64,000 nt of DNA from Guptibacillus hwajinpoensis (GTDB taxonomy: Bacteria; Bacillota; Bacilli; Bacillales; Guptibacillaceae): the NCBI RefSeq assembly GCF_020171785.1, contig NZ_JAIVAE010000015.1, positions 36,151 through 100,150 on the forward strand, in the 5' to 3' direction. The notes below the pieces were generated by a model. That model had not been told where the DNA came from, did no database searches, and worked only from the letters and a program-made list of their open reading frames with translations. Position 1 is the first letter of the stretch, and each line of letters opens with the position of its first letter. Both the position numbers and the translations under genes were made by a program. Of the stretch, positions 34,603 through 43,096 are shown piece by piece.

Positions 34603-36114
34603 ATGAACAGAAAAGCTTATTTAATGGAAACTCTTTTAAACGGTGAATATTCAGGACCTTCACAGCAATCAATTACGTCAGTCGTGTATGATTCTCGTGA
34701 TGTCGAAGAGGGGGCTGCTTTCGTCTGTATTTCAGGTGAAAAGATGGACGGTCACCTTTTTATCGAGCAAGCGATTGAGCTTGGGGCAAAAACAATTGTA
34801 GGGACGGATCATGAGAAAATGGCGACAGCTTCGGCCCTTTATCGGGAAGTGAGCTTCCTCTACGTTCACGATAGTCGACAAGCGCTCGCTGACCTTGCGA
34901 GAGTGATTTATGATTTTCCTTCCGAATCTCTCCATACGATTGGGGTCACTGGAACGAATGGAAAAACAACCGTTTCTTCTTTCACATATAATCTCTTAAA
35001 CCATCTTTCTTTTCGAACGGGCTTGATTGGGACAGCTGGGATTTGGGATGATCAGCAGAAAACCACGTTTAAGCAAACCGTTCCGACTACGCCAGAAGCT
35101 CCAGATATTCATCGCGTGCTCGATTATTTCCGTGCGAGTGAAATGAAGGCAGCTGTCATTGAATCAACGTCCATTGCCATTGAACAGAAGCGTTTGTTAG
35201 GCATTTATTTTGATGTGGCGGTTCATACAAATCTAACGCCTGAACATTTAGAGTTTCACGGGACGATGGAAGCGTATAAAGAAGCGAAGTTAAAATTGTT
35301 TGATCAAGCGAAACGAGCGGTGGTAAATATCGACGATCCGGCCATGTCAGGAGACATCATTGAGCGTTTTCAAGGGCAACTTATCACCTATAGTTTGTCG
35401 GAGTTAGGTGACATACGTGCCGATCATATTCAAACGTCCATTAACGGAACATCGTTTACGCTCTATGCGTTTAATGAAACGTATAACGTAGAGGCGCCAA
35501 TTATTGGTGAATACAACGTGGCGAATCTTCTTGCGGCGATCGCAACGTGCTATCAAATCGGGTTTTCAATTGATGAAATTCTGTCTGTGATTGATCATAT
35601 TCAGGCACCTGAAGGCCGTTTTCAAGTAGTTGATGGGGCACCATTTCAAATTGTTCTCGACTACGCCCATACGCCAGATGCGCTCGCAACCGTTCTTGAC
35701 GCCGTACGTCACGTACCGTACAGGAAACTGATCGTGATGATTACCGGCATTGGGCTGCGTAACCCTGAAAAGCGTCCGATGATGGCTCAGGTTGCAGATG
35801 GCATGGCAGATGAAATCATCGTCAGCGTGGATCAACCAGGATTCGCCGATCGACAAGAAGTAGTCAATGACGTTTTGAAAGGGTTCCACCATCCATCTGC
35901 TCCACATATTCACTCAAGGCTTTACCGAGAGGAAGCCATTCATCACGCCTTTGATCTAGCTGAGCCAGGAGACGTCGTGCTCTTAACTGGCATTGGCTTT
36001 GGCGGTTACCAGATCATAGGGGATGAGCGCGTGCCATATTCAGAATTAGAAGTGATTGATGATTATTTTAATAATGGATCGTTAGACGTTCAGCAAATGA
36101 AAGAACCGTGTTAA
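34603..36114 (+). CDS. MurE-like Mur ligase with atypical substrate motif
   Basis: 503 residues from ATG 34603 (AAAGGATGG upstream). The three Mur-ligase domains are visible: VYDSRDVEEGAAFVCISGE (N-terminal UDP site), GVTGTNGKTTVS (P-loop near 110) and the central HTNLTPEHLEFHG. MurE joins the third peptide residue to UDP-MurNAc-L-Ala-D-Glu. The DAP-specifying motif DNPR is absent: the matching place reads SVDQPGFADRQEVV. Together with its location far from a dcw cluster this argues for a paralogue with another amino acid or acceptor. It lies about 8 kb from a MurF-like gene and near YheC and YheD. Confidence 0.85.
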   Translation: MNRKAYLMETLLNGEYSGPSQQSITSVVYDSRDVEEGAAFVCISGEKMDGHLFIEQAIELGAKTIVGTDHEKMATASALYREVSFLYVHDSRQALADLARVIYDFPSESLHTIGVTGTNGKTTVSSFTYNLLNHLSFRTGLIGTAGIWDDQQKTTFKQTVPTTPEAPDIHRVLDYFRASEMKAAVIESTSIAIEQKRLLGIYFDVAVHTNLTPEHLEFHGTMEAYKEAKLKLFDQAKRAVVNIDDPAMSGDIIERFQGQLITYSLSELGDIRADHIQTSINGTSFTLYAFNETYNVEAPIIGEYNVANLLAAIATCYQIGFSIDEILSVIDHIQAPEGRFQVVDGAPFQIVLDYAHTPDALATVLDAVRHVPYRKLIVMITGIGLRNPEKRPMMAQVADGMADEIIVSVDQPGFADRQEVVNDVLKGFHHPSAPHIHSRLYREEAIHHAFDLAEPGDVVLLTGIGFGGYQIIGDERVPYSELEVIDDYFNNGSLDVQQMKEPC

Positions 36115-36194
36115 GTGCGTGATAAGTATGTTCGTTCCTGCTCCTCGAGCTAGGACCGTGCATGCTTTTTTTGTTTGGGTTGTTGAAAAGAAAA

Positions 36195-36410
36195 AGGCGA
36201 TTTCGAGCTTCCAATGAGGAAGGGTTCTTTATTGACCAAACGATTTTTGATTACGTGATCACTTCAATGCAACTCTGGAAAGACGAAATTTTCGCTCCTG
36301 TGCTATCGATTGTGCGAGTGAAGAATCTAGAAGAAGCGATTGAACTAACCAATGAATCTGACGTGGGTGAATTTTACACGAGAAGAAAGGTGGTAACGGC
36401 AAGGTGGTAA
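36195..36410 (+). pseudogene. iolA: Remnant of methylmalonate-semialdehyde dehydrogenase
   Basis: The frame reads [40 protein letters not shown] and AIELTNESD, which match the C-terminal third of IolA/MmsA, then jumps to [15 protein letters not shown], which matches the last residues of the same protein. About 60 residues between are missing, and all upstream catalytic sequence including the active Cys is gone. So a gene has suffered a large 5' loss and an internal deletion. A stop and terminator follow. Confidence 0.8.
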
Positions 36411-36438
36411 GCGATAAGGCTATAGATGATCACACAAT

Positions 36439-36473
36439 AGGTGTAGAGAGGAAGACCTCTCTACACCTTTTTA
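36439..36473 (+). terminator. Terminator after iolA remnant
   Basis: AGGTGTAGAGAG (36439-36450) and CTCTCTACACCT (36457-36468) pair perfectly, followed by TTTTA. Probably the original terminator of the lost gene. Confidence 0.88.
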
Positions 36474-36700
36474 TCAATAGTTCTTTTTTTAAAAAAGTTC
36501 TTCCATAAAGAAAGAGGAAAATAGGTATAGGTGAAACATTTGATGCGTTTCTTTCGTATGACTAATTAAGGTAGATAGGTCATGTATGTTCAAAAGGGGC
36601 TTAGTAGACAAAAGAAAATCCCTTATAAATACTGGCTAGCCGCATCGGTATGCAAATGTTTACATATTTTCACTATTTTTATTATTAGGGGGATGAAAAG

Positions 36701-36868
36701 TTGGGATTATTCTTTTACCTTACGATCGTGATTGGTTTCTCGCTCATTTATTATGGCTATGTAAAGAAAACAGAAAAAGATATAAAAATGAAAGAGCTAG
36801 AGCTTGAAGCGAAAAAGATTGAGTTGGAAATGAAGAAGTTAGAGTATCGTCAGGACAGCAGTGAATGA
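36701..36868 (+). CDS. Small membrane protein with coiled coil
   Basis: 55 residues, TTG start preceded by AGGGGGATG. One N-terminal helix (LFFYLTIVIGFSLIYYGYV) then an unbroken charged helix (KKTEKDIKMKELELEAKKIE) likely to form a coiled coil. Not recognised; small proteins of this build often associate with a larger membrane complex. Confidence 0.6.
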   Translation: MGLFFYLTIVIGFSLIYYGYVKKTEKDIKMKELELEAKKIELEMKKLEYRQDSSE

Positions 36869-37085
36869 GCAGAAAAGTCATCGTGCTACGTCTTCACCCA
36901 GATGTTTCGATCGAAGAGTGGACGATAATGGATGAGAGCAAATAGTGCGTGGGAGCGATTATAGGGAACTCGTTAGGGAATAAATAATGGAAAAAATCGG
37001 TTATGACATACAAGATAAGCATGCGGTGCTAAGTAGGATAACAGTCTAACAATATATTGGAATCGAGAAAGACGGAGGAATTGAA

Positions 37086-37730
37086 ATGAAACGATTATTC
37101 ACTTTACTAGGAGTATTGCTTCTTCTAGCGGGCTGTACGAATGAAGACAGCAGTGGCGGGAAAGAGGAGGGGAAAAGTGCTAGTCAAGAGTCTTCTACAA
37201 GTTCCCTGGAAATTAAACCTGCAAAACTATCAAAACGTGAGCAAAGCATCGTCAATCAAATGGGAATCGATTTCAAAACCTTTTATACGGTTGATGGGAA
37301 AGTAGAAAAAGGGGAATCACTCGTAACGTCTATCGTTGTATACAAAGACGGAGATGGTGGAAAAGAAGAATTCATTTCCTTTGGTGGAGATAATGAACAA
37401 GAGCATTTCAATAAAGCACTTCACTCTTTTCAACTTTATATGGAAGAAGAAGTGGCACATTTCACAATGGGATCACCAGATGGATTTGGCAAAGGATCGA
37501 CCATTATGCCTGAGAAGCTGGGCGCATTTATCTTTGAACAAATGGAAGAAGAGGTCACGATAACCAAAGGAGAAACGGTATATTTGGCGTACCTAATTGG
37601 ATCGAGTGAGAGCCAAATGTCGTCAGGGAACCACAGTGATGTTAAAACCTTACCAGAATCAGTGAAAACGGCAGAGTATGCAGTGGTCGCTCAATTAGAA
37701 CTGAAAGACAATCTTGATTTGAAAAAGTAA
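37086..37730 (+). CDS. Putative lipoprotein of unknown function
   Basis: 214 residues. The signal MKRLFTLLGVLLLLAGC ends in a lipobox, followed by a Ser/Gly/Glu-rich linker to about residue 50. The mature domain has no Cys or recognisable motif. ATG 37086 follows GACGGAGGA. It is followed by a promoter block of the cassette type, so the next gene is independently transcribed. Confidence 0.75.
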   Translation: MKRLFTLLGVLLLLAGCTNEDSSGGKEEGKSASQESSTSSLEIKPAKLSKREQSIVNQMGIDFKTFYTVDGKVEKGESLVTSIVVYKDGDGGKEEFISFGGDNEQEHFNKALHSFQLYMEEEVAHFTMGSPDGFGKGSTIMPEKLGAFIFEQMEEEVTITKGETVYLAYLIGSSESQMSSGNHSDVKTLPESVKTAEYAVVAQLELKDNLDLKK

Positions 37731-37764
37731 TTGTACTAAAAATCCATATTCATGAAATGAAAGA

Positions 37765-37793
37765 TTGAGTTGTTTGGAATTTATTTAAATAAT
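37765..37793 (+). promoter_or_regulatory. Array promoter block outside the array, copy 6
   Basis: TTGAGT, 17 bases, AATAAT, within AAAGATTGAGTTG ... TTTAAATAATTGGAATTA. Apart from a few changes this equals copy 1 at 8733, 29 kb away. Confidence 0.6.
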
Positions 37794-37885
37794 TGGAATT
37801 AATGAGTTGTTGTTATTCTCAAATACCTGCTTACTAAGAGAGCCATTTAAAAAATAACGAATAGATGATAAGGAGGTGACGATAG

Positions 37886-38092
37886 TTGGATAGTAAAAAG
37901 TTCTCAAAATTGGATAGATGGCGAGCAAAATATGGCGCCTTGGCGATTGCCCTGAGCTGTCTTCTAACGGCTATTAACTCCTGGGGACAGAATTGGATTC
38001 TTACGAGTGTTATGGGTTTAGGTGCACTTGTTTGTGGAACAATCGGATTCTTTGACAGGAAGAGAACCATTGAGAAAGAACAAACAAATTAG
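37886..38092 (+). CDS. Small membrane protein
   Basis: 68 residues with a TTG start behind a perfect AAGGAGGTGA. A basic N-terminus (LDSKKFSKLDRWRAKYG) precedes two short helices (about 17-34 and 40-56) and a basic tail. Not recognised. It resembles the array genes at 7.5-14 kb in size, type and promoter. Confidence 0.6.
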   Translation: MDSKKFSKLDRWRAKYGALAIALSCLLTAINSWGQNWILTSVMGLGALVCGTIGFFDRKRTIEKEQTN

Positions 38093-38171
38093 CATGATCA
38101 TATTAGATTCCTCATTAACCTATCGTGAAGCAATTGCGTAATAAAAGAAATTAGGTGGATTTTAGAAGGGA

Positions 38172-38717
38172 ATGGAGAGAATGTTTTTATCGTATGTATT
38201 AGTGTTTGTTCTGGCTGCGATTCCTTTATTTGAACTTGTTGCTGTTATCCCATTAGCGATCATCGGCGGACTGTCACCAGTACTAACGGGTGTACTTGCT
38301 TTTTTAGGAAATGCCCTGACTGTTATTCTATTAATCGTTTTTGTAGATAAATTTAAAAGTTGGAGGAGGAAACGAAAGCAAAAGCGTCCGAAAGATGTGA
38401 TCCAGGAGGAGGGCGAGACGACAGAGGCACATGTCGAAGAAGTGCAAGAATCGAAAAAAGAGAAGCGAGCAAGAGTTCTTTTTGATAAGTATGGTTTACC
38501 TGGATTAACGATCATCGGTCCTTTTTTCGTTGGCTCGCACATCTCCGCGTTTATGGGAATGAGCTTCGGGTCGAAAAGAAAGATGGTCACAAGCTGGATG
38601 ATGACTAGCTTAGTTCTTTGGACAGTGATTATGGCGGTAGCCTCAACCTATGGAGTGGCCTTTTTTGTACCTGATGTAGAAGATGATGGCGTTTTGGTTC
38701 GGTTGTTTACGAACTAG
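38172..38717 (+). CDS. Small multi-drug export (Sm_multidrug_ex) protein
   Basis: 181 residues with four to five helices. The opening VLAAIPLFELVAVIPLAIIG has the Pro/Glu pattern of the Sm_multidrug_ex family (DedA-like fold), and the second half FDKYGLPGLTIIGPFFVGSH ISAFMGM matches its C-terminal segment. Between them lies an unusually long, charged insertion (WRRKRKQKRPKDVIQEEGET to KKEKRAR). The biochemical role of the family is not firmly known. ATG 38172 follows AGAAGGGA. Confidence 0.8.
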   Translation: MERMFLSYVLVFVLAAIPLFELVAVIPLAIIGGLSPVLTGVLAFLGNALTVILLIVFVDKFKSWRRKRKQKRPKDVIQEEGETTEAHVEEVQESKKEKRARVLFDKYGLPGLTIIGPFFVGSHISAFMGMSFGSKRKMVTSWMMTSLVLWTVIMAVASTYGVAFFVPDVEDDGVLVRLFTN

Positions 38718-38778
38718 CATTCTGGGATTTTTCACTTCTTAAAGAAAAGCAAAAGTCCCCATATAAAGGGACCTATCA

Positions 38779-39009
38779 TTAATATAAAGGCTGTGTGGTA
38801 TGACAGGGTGGAAATCCGTTAATATCCTGAATCATGTAAAAATCATACTGCTTTAAGGCGAATTGGGTTTGATACATATATTCCATCACGAGGAGCTTTC
38901 CATCAGATGTCCCGCACAAAATCCCTGATGCCCCCTGTCCATTGACGAATGAAATTCCAATCGGATAACCTATTAAACTTCGAATTTTTTGTTGCCATGG
39001 CATCTTCAT
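38779..39009 (-). CDS. Conserved-looking small protein
   Basis: 76 residues from ATG 39009 (GGAAGGAGTG upstream). The core SLIGYPIGISFVNGQGASGI followed by LCGTSDGKLLVMEYMYQTQF suggests a compact beta-barrel (SH3/Sm-like) domain, ending in a tail with a single CHT. It lies divergently next to yheC, and a spore role is possible but unproven. I do not recognise the family. Confidence 0.65.
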   Translation of the reverse strand: MKMPWQQKIRSLIGYPIGISFVNGQGASGILCGTSDGKLLVMEYMYQTQFALKQYDFYMIQDINGFPPCHTTQPLY

Positions 39010-39220
39010 CACTCCTTCCTACACATCATATTGGATGGAGAAGAATAGGTGCCTGAAGTTTGGTAGCCGTTTAGGAAGTGAGCCGCATTTCACAAGTCAT
39101 AGGCCACTCGTTTTTAATAAAATTCCTTCAAGCAGTCATTGCGAACGAAATGAAATTCGTGTGACCAGGCACACCTCTGCCCCGTTTTGCAATAGATTAA
39201 AGCGAAGGGGGCAGATCGGC

Positions 39221-40312
39221 GTGAGCGATCACTATCTAGGAATTATTCTTCCCAAATCAACGTATGAGGCGATGCCTGACCTACAGGGAGGCACGCGCAG
39301 CATGTTCATGATTTGGGAGAAAGCAGCGAGAAAACATGGCCTTATTCCTTGTTATATGCGGTTCTTTGATATTCAGCCAGGCGTGGCAACGGTGAATGCT
39401 TATGTCTATAATAACGAGACGTTTCATCTTCAAAAAGTTCCAGCGCCGAAAGTCATTTACACGCGTGTCCTCGATTACTTGCCAGCTTATCGTTCTCATC
39501 TGAAATCCTTAATGAAGGAAGGGCACGTGATCTACAATGTGCCGAATTATGATGTGGAGAAACATAAGGTGCACGATCTGCTAGTTAAAAACGAGCGTGT
39601 AAGAAACCATTTACCAGAAACAGAGCTGTTTACCGTGTCGAACTTAAATAAAATGGCAGCTCGATACAATCAGCTGATTCTTAAAAAAAGTTACGGAGAA
39701 TTTGGGATGGGCGCAATGAAAATGGAACGTGTGAAGAAGGGGTGGCGCCTTTCTTATAAAACAAAAGAAGGCGAGTTAAAGCAAGTCGATTTTAAAACTA
39801 AGCTCCCGACCGTGCTTATCAATCGGATCCGCAATTATACCTATTTAATTCAGGAAATGATTCCACTTGCAACTTACAAAACCCACCCATTTGATTTGCG
39901 AGTAGCTACACAAAAAAATCAATACGGGGAGTGGCAAGTATCGGGGCTGATGTGCAAGGTGGCAAATGGAGGAGACTTTCTAACGAATGGGGCCCAGGGT
40001 GGAACGACTTACACACTCGAAGCGGTTGCTCCGCACTCGCATCCAACCATTCCCTCCCAAACACTTGTGGAGAGCATTCATCAATTAGCACTTCAAACCG
40101 CTCGTATTCTTGATCAGCATTTTCCACACCTAGCGGATCTCGGCTTCGATATTGGGATCACAAAAGAAGGAAAACCGTATTTTATAGAATGCAATTTTAT
40201 CTCTGACTATGTGAGCGGATTGTTTGAAGATGACCGGATCCTTCACGACGAGTGGGAATCTGTGTTTCGGACGCCGATTGAATATGGGAGATACGTAATG
40301 GATCGATTTTAG
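39221..40312 (+). CDS. yheC: YheC-type endospore coat-associated ATP-grasp protein
   Basis: 363 residues from GTG 39221 (GAAGGGGGC upstream), the usual YheC length; a frame opening at 39035 runs through a repeat-bearing leader and is rejected. ATP-grasp features: NQLILKKSYGEFGMGAMKME (ATP-binding Lys), YLIQEMIPLATYK, FDLRVATQKN and the metal-binding FIECNFISDY near the end. B. subtilis YheC/YheD are spore-coat-associated; ATP-grasp enzymes make peptide-like amide bonds, so a conjugating role in the forespore or mother cell is likely but unproven. A YheD-type partner lies at 45987 and two Mur ligases are within 6 kb. Confidence 0.88.
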   Translation: MSDHYLGIILPKSTYEAMPDLQGGTRSMFMIWEKAARKHGLIPCYMRFFDIQPGVATVNAYVYNNETFHLQKVPAPKVIYTRVLDYLPAYRSHLKSLMKEGHVIYNVPNYDVEKHKVHDLLVKNERVRNHLPETELFTVSNLNKMAARYNQLILKKSYGEFGMGAMKMERVKKGWRLSYKTKEGELKQVDFKTKLPTVLINRIRNYTYLIQEMIPLATYKTHPFDLRVATQKNQYGEWQVSGLMCKVANGGDFLTNGAQGGTTYTLEAVAPHSHPTIPSQTLVESIHQLALQTARILDQHFPHLADLGFDIGITKEGKPYFIECNFISDYVSGLFEDDRILHDEWESVFRTPIEYGRYVMDRF

Positions 40313-40379
40313 AAAAAACAGATATACTGATGGTGTCTAGCGGGTTCTGTTGATACAAAAATTAAAATCATACATCAAA

Positions 40380-40420
40380 GAGAGCGCCGAATCACATGGA
40401 TGATGGTGCTTTTTTCTTAG
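40380..40420 (+). terminator. Terminator after yheC
   Basis: GAGCGCC ... GGTGCTTTTTTC; short stem with one G-T pair and a T run. Confidence 0.6.
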
Positions 40421-40591
40421 TTAATGTTATAACTCAAAACTTCGATGCGTATGGAAGTTGTCTACCAAATGAAAAGCTTTTAAAATTTTTGGTTATGCAA
40501 GAGAGTTGGAATGATGGTTGAAAATGTCATTGATTTATAGTGAAACCCCTGCTGCTAAATATGATGATCAGTAAAAAGGTTAGGTGAAATT

Positions 40592-40762
40592 ATGACAAGA
40601 AAACAAAGGTATTTGCAACTTATTATTGGATCACTCATATTTATCATTCTAAAATTACTACTCCAGTTAGATAATTATGTTTTTATCGTATTGATGGGGA
40701 TCATTCTTGTAAACGTAGTGTTGATTGAAACCAGGAAAGATAGAAATAACAAAGTAAAATAG
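40592..40762 (+). CDS. Small membrane protein
   Basis: 56 residues, MTRKQRYLQLIIGSLIFIIL then a second helix (about 29-46) and a basic tail (TRKDRNNKVK). ATG 40592 follows AGGTGAAA-type sequence. Not recognised. In size and build it is like the array genes near 8-14 kb, and a TCGGAGC-bearing hairpin follows 125 bases later. Confidence 0.55.
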   Translation: MTRKQRYLQLIIGSLIFIILKLLLQLDNYVFIVLMGIILVNVVLIETRKDRNNKVK

Positions 40763-40886
40763 CAGAACCTAGTTACATTGTAAGCTCATCCCGGTGACCA
40801 TACATACAAGTTAATAGTAGTACCAGTATGAAATTCGATATCTTTGATTTCAAGTCGTGGCACTCTAGAGGATTCATTGTTCTATT

Positions 40887-40926
40887 GATCGGAGCGTTTG
40901 CTTTTAAAAAAAGTAAACGCTCTTTG
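40887..40926 (+). terminator. TCGGAGC hairpin terminator
   Basis: GATCGGAGCGTTTGCTTT ... AAGTAAACGCTCTTTG: AGCGTTT/AAACGCT plus inner pairs. It begins with the same TCGGAGC string as the array elements but has a different stem. Confidence 0.75.
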
Positions 40927-40976
40927 TAGGATTAGAGTGATAATAAGGATATGAAAAAACGAGAGGAGGCTGTTTA

Positions 40977-41414
40977 TTGGGTAGGATAATTGTTTCATTA
41001 ATGGCTATTTTTTTGTTGCTTTTAACGGGGTGTTCAGAAAAGGAGCTTTCATACACTGAAATAAATATTAAAGATGCAAAAGAAAACGTTAAGACGTTTA
41101 TTGATGAGACTGAAGATCTAAATGGAACACATTTATATTATGAGAATGATCAAGTAGTCTATGTATTTGTGAATGGGATAAATGTAATCCAAGGTGATGA
41201 AGCCATTTATTTTGAAGATTTTAATTTAAACGCTGATGAAGAGAGCGATGCGTTAGAGGTTTCTTACACCCAGAAAAAAACTGAAGACTATTCAAATAAA
41301 GAGTTAAATCATCAACTTCTATACAAAGTGGTACTAGATAAGAAATATGAGACTCTGAATGCTTTTCAAAATGGTGAAGCCGTTACGTTTGGAAGTGTTA
41401 TGTCTTCTGATTAA
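40977..41414 (+). CDS. Putative lipoprotein
   Basis: 145 residues, TTG start with AGAGGAGG upstream. The signal ends in FLLLLTGC (about residues 12-19). The mature part is acidic, predicted alpha/beta, with no motif I recognise. A TCGGAGC element begins 10 bases after the stop, so this is organised like the array units. Confidence 0.7.
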   Translation: MGRIIVSLMAIFLLLLTGCSEKELSYTEINIKDAKENVKTFIDETEDLNGTHLYYENDQVVYVFVNGINVIQGDEAIYFEDFNLNADEESDALEVSYTQKKTEDYSNKELNHQLLYKVVLDKKYETLNAFQNGEAVTFGSVMSSD

Positions 41415-41420
41415 TTCAAC

Positions 41421-41462
41421 AACCTCGGAGCTACTGTTGGATAAAACAGGAGTATCAACTCT
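41421..41462 (+). repeat. Cassette-type element, divergent
   Basis: AACCTCGGAGCTACTGTTGG followed by ATAAAACAGGAGTATC. The TCGGAGC start is kept; an imperfect TACTGTT/AACAGGAGTA stem replaces the standard one. Confidence 0.5.
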
Positions 41463-41527
41463 ATTCCTTAATCTTTTCGTTTAGCTTTTTACAAGCTCTA
41501 GTTGAAACGCTTGAATGGAGTGATGAA

Positions 41528-41758
41528 ATGACTAAATATCAGTGCAAAGAGTTTCAAAATGGGATTCAAATTGGAGAAGAGTACAATTTCTATTATGGAA
41601 AGGATGAATATTGGATTAGCCAAAATGAAGAGAGATTTTACTTAACAAAAGTACAAGGCGCCGTTACGCAAGAGTTTAGTACAGCGTCACAACTGTTCGC
41701 AGAGGGTAAAGTTGATGGAAGATGCATCTCTGATATTTATGAAGATATTGAGTGGTGA
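41528..41758 (+). CDS. Small soluble protein of unknown function
   Basis: 76 residues with aromatic-rich, alternating beta pattern (NFYYGKDEYWISQNEERFYL) and one Cys at each end (YQCKEF and GRCISD). ATG 41528 follows GGAGTGATG. Not recognised. A bidirectional terminator follows 100 bases later. Confidence 0.6.
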   Translation: MTKYQCKEFQNGIQIGEEYNFYYGKDEYWISQNEERFYLTKVQGAVTQEFSTASQLFAEGKVDGRCISDIYEDIEW

Positions 41759-41859
41759 ATTCGACAGAACTAAGCTTTGTCTCAAATCCAATTAACTTGG
41801 ATCGATTCTGGAAGTCCCATCAACCCTTATTGTTCTTATGCGTTTTCCAGAATAGAGAT

Positions 41860-41900
41860 AATGTAGAGAATAGCCATCTAAGATGTTCTCTACATTATTT
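41860..41900. terminator. Bidirectional terminator
   Basis: AATGTAGAGAA (41860-41870) pairs perfectly with TTCTCTACATT (41886-41896), followed by ATTTTG. It overlaps the stop codon of the convergent minus-strand gene. Confidence 0.8.
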
Positions 41901-42287
41901 TGAAATAGGTAATGGGACGTTTTTATACCATTTTAGCCATTTTTTAAGCAATAGAAGAAAATGATAATAGGACATTGAGCAGCATAGAGTGATTAAGACT
42001 ACTGAGGGCATATCTACGGTTGTAAAATCTCCCCCTATACTAATCATCACAGTCATTAAACAACCTGCTAAAACACCTGATATTAAGTAATAAAAGAGCT
42101 TCATAATATACATTCTTTGCTTGCTTTTTCTTTCTTTACTAAATTTATCAACAAAGAGCGAAACGGGAACGGCAACAAGAATAAAAATCGGTAAAAAAAT
42201 AAATATACCAGATAAGAAGTCACCTACAACCACTCCTGCAATAGTTGATGAAAGAAAAGCTGCTATCAACCTTAAAACAAATATCAA
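41895..42287 (-). CDS. Membrane protein of unknown function
   Basis: 130 residues with four helices (about 3-22, 27-46, 63-85 and 93-113) and a basic loop KFSKERKSKQR between the second and third. TTG start with AGAAAGGA upstream. Not recognised. It is the only minus-strand gene in this cassette-like stretch. Confidence 0.65.
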   Translation of the reverse strand: MIFVLRLIAAFLSSTIAGVVVGDFLSGIFIFLPIFILVAVPVSLFVDKFSKERKSKQRMYIMKLFYYLISGVLAGCLMTVMISIGGDFTTVDMPSVVLITLCCSMSYYHFLLLLKKWLKWYKNVPLPISK

Positions 42288-42398
42288 AGTGAATGAATCC
42301 TTTCTGCAAATACCTCGCGTTAATGTGAATTACATTGTATCAAAATATTGGAGCGAATCTGTACTTTTGTTAGCTACCTTAGGTTTGATTTATTCAAC

Positions 42399-42412
42399 AA
42401 ACTCAGAGCTTG
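42399..42412 (+). repeat. Cassette-type element, degenerate
   Basis: CAAACTCAGAGCTT differs from CTCGGAGCTT by one base and lies in an intergenic gap, but no right arm is visible. Confidence 0.3.
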
Positions 42413-42534
42413 ATATTAATATATACCTTGTTCAACTATAGGGGCAGGTATTTGTCACCATTAATAGTATAGTTATTCATAAATAGAAAACGAGTAGTCA
42501 GATTTTTATTTGACTATTACAAAGGAGGGTTTAA

Positions 42535-43035
42535 ATGAGTAACAATCATGAACTGCTTCTTACTTTCAGAAATGATCTTTACACTTATTCATTGGAACAG
42601 CTAAGATATATCTCAAAAGAAGGGGTTTGGTCGATTGGGCAGATGTATGACCATTTAATTGTTGTTGCCCATGAGTATCTAGATCATATCGAAACATGTT
42701 CGATATCACGTGAGGAACAAGTTCTTGGGAAAACCCAGTTTGGTGAGCAATTATACAAGAATGGAGGTTTTCCACCTATTAAAATAAGATTACCAGATGA
42801 ACTAAATTCTCCACCAAATAATACAGACAGCAAGGAGGATCTAATTAAGAGGATGGATCAATTAATTCAAAGGTTGAGTCATTGGGAATCGAAAGTGAAT
42901 AATATTAATTCAAATTATAAAGTTGAACATGGAGGGTTCGGCTGGTTAAATGCAAAGGAATGGTATGAGTTGGTTATGATGCATTTTCGTCATCATTTGC
43001 GTCAAAAAAAGGAGTTGGAAAGTTACGTATTATAA
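42535..43035 (+). CDS. DinB-like superfamily protein
   Basis: 166 residues. The DinB/YfiT-like four-helix bundle can be recognised from WSIGQMYDHLIVVAHEYLDH near residue 32 (first metal His) and the C-terminal WYELVMMHFRHHLRQKKEL (HxxxH). These metal-binding proteins include thiol transferases and are unrelated to DNA polymerase IV. ATG 42535 follows AAAGGAGGG. In Bacillus such genes are frequent in exchangeable small-gene clusters, as here. Confidence 0.8.
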   Translation: MSNNHELLLTFRNDLYTYSLEQLRYISKEGVWSIGQMYDHLIVVAHEYLDHIETCSISREEQVLGKTQFGEQLYKNGGFPPIKIRLPDELNSPPNNTDSKEDLIKRMDQLIQRLSHWESKVNNINSNYKVEHGGFGWLNAKEWYELVMMHFRHHLRQKKELESYVL

Positions 43036-43096
43036 GTGGGAATTACTTTATGAATGGGTTGCCTCTCGGGGCAAAATTAATAAAAACAAGCTCTGT

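Noticed and set aside
36936..37010. Possible seventh copy of the 20-bp array leader (ATAGTGCGTGGGAGC ... CGTTAGGGAATAAATA)
   Set aside because: Resembles the region before array 4 but has no TTGGCCAATA core or 20-bp phasing; chance similarity cannot be excluded.
39035..39220. N-terminal extension of yheC
   Set aside because: It reads through GGTGCCTG/CAGGCAC repeat sequence, and the GTG at 39221 has a ribosome site and gives the normal YheC length.
40828..40929. 33-codon ORF ending in the TCGGAGC hairpin
   Set aside because: No ribosome site, and its end is formed by the terminator stem.
42535..43035. DNA polymerase IV (DinB)
   Set aside because: The DinB-like superfamily here is a metal-binding four-helix bundle; length and motifs exclude a polymerase.
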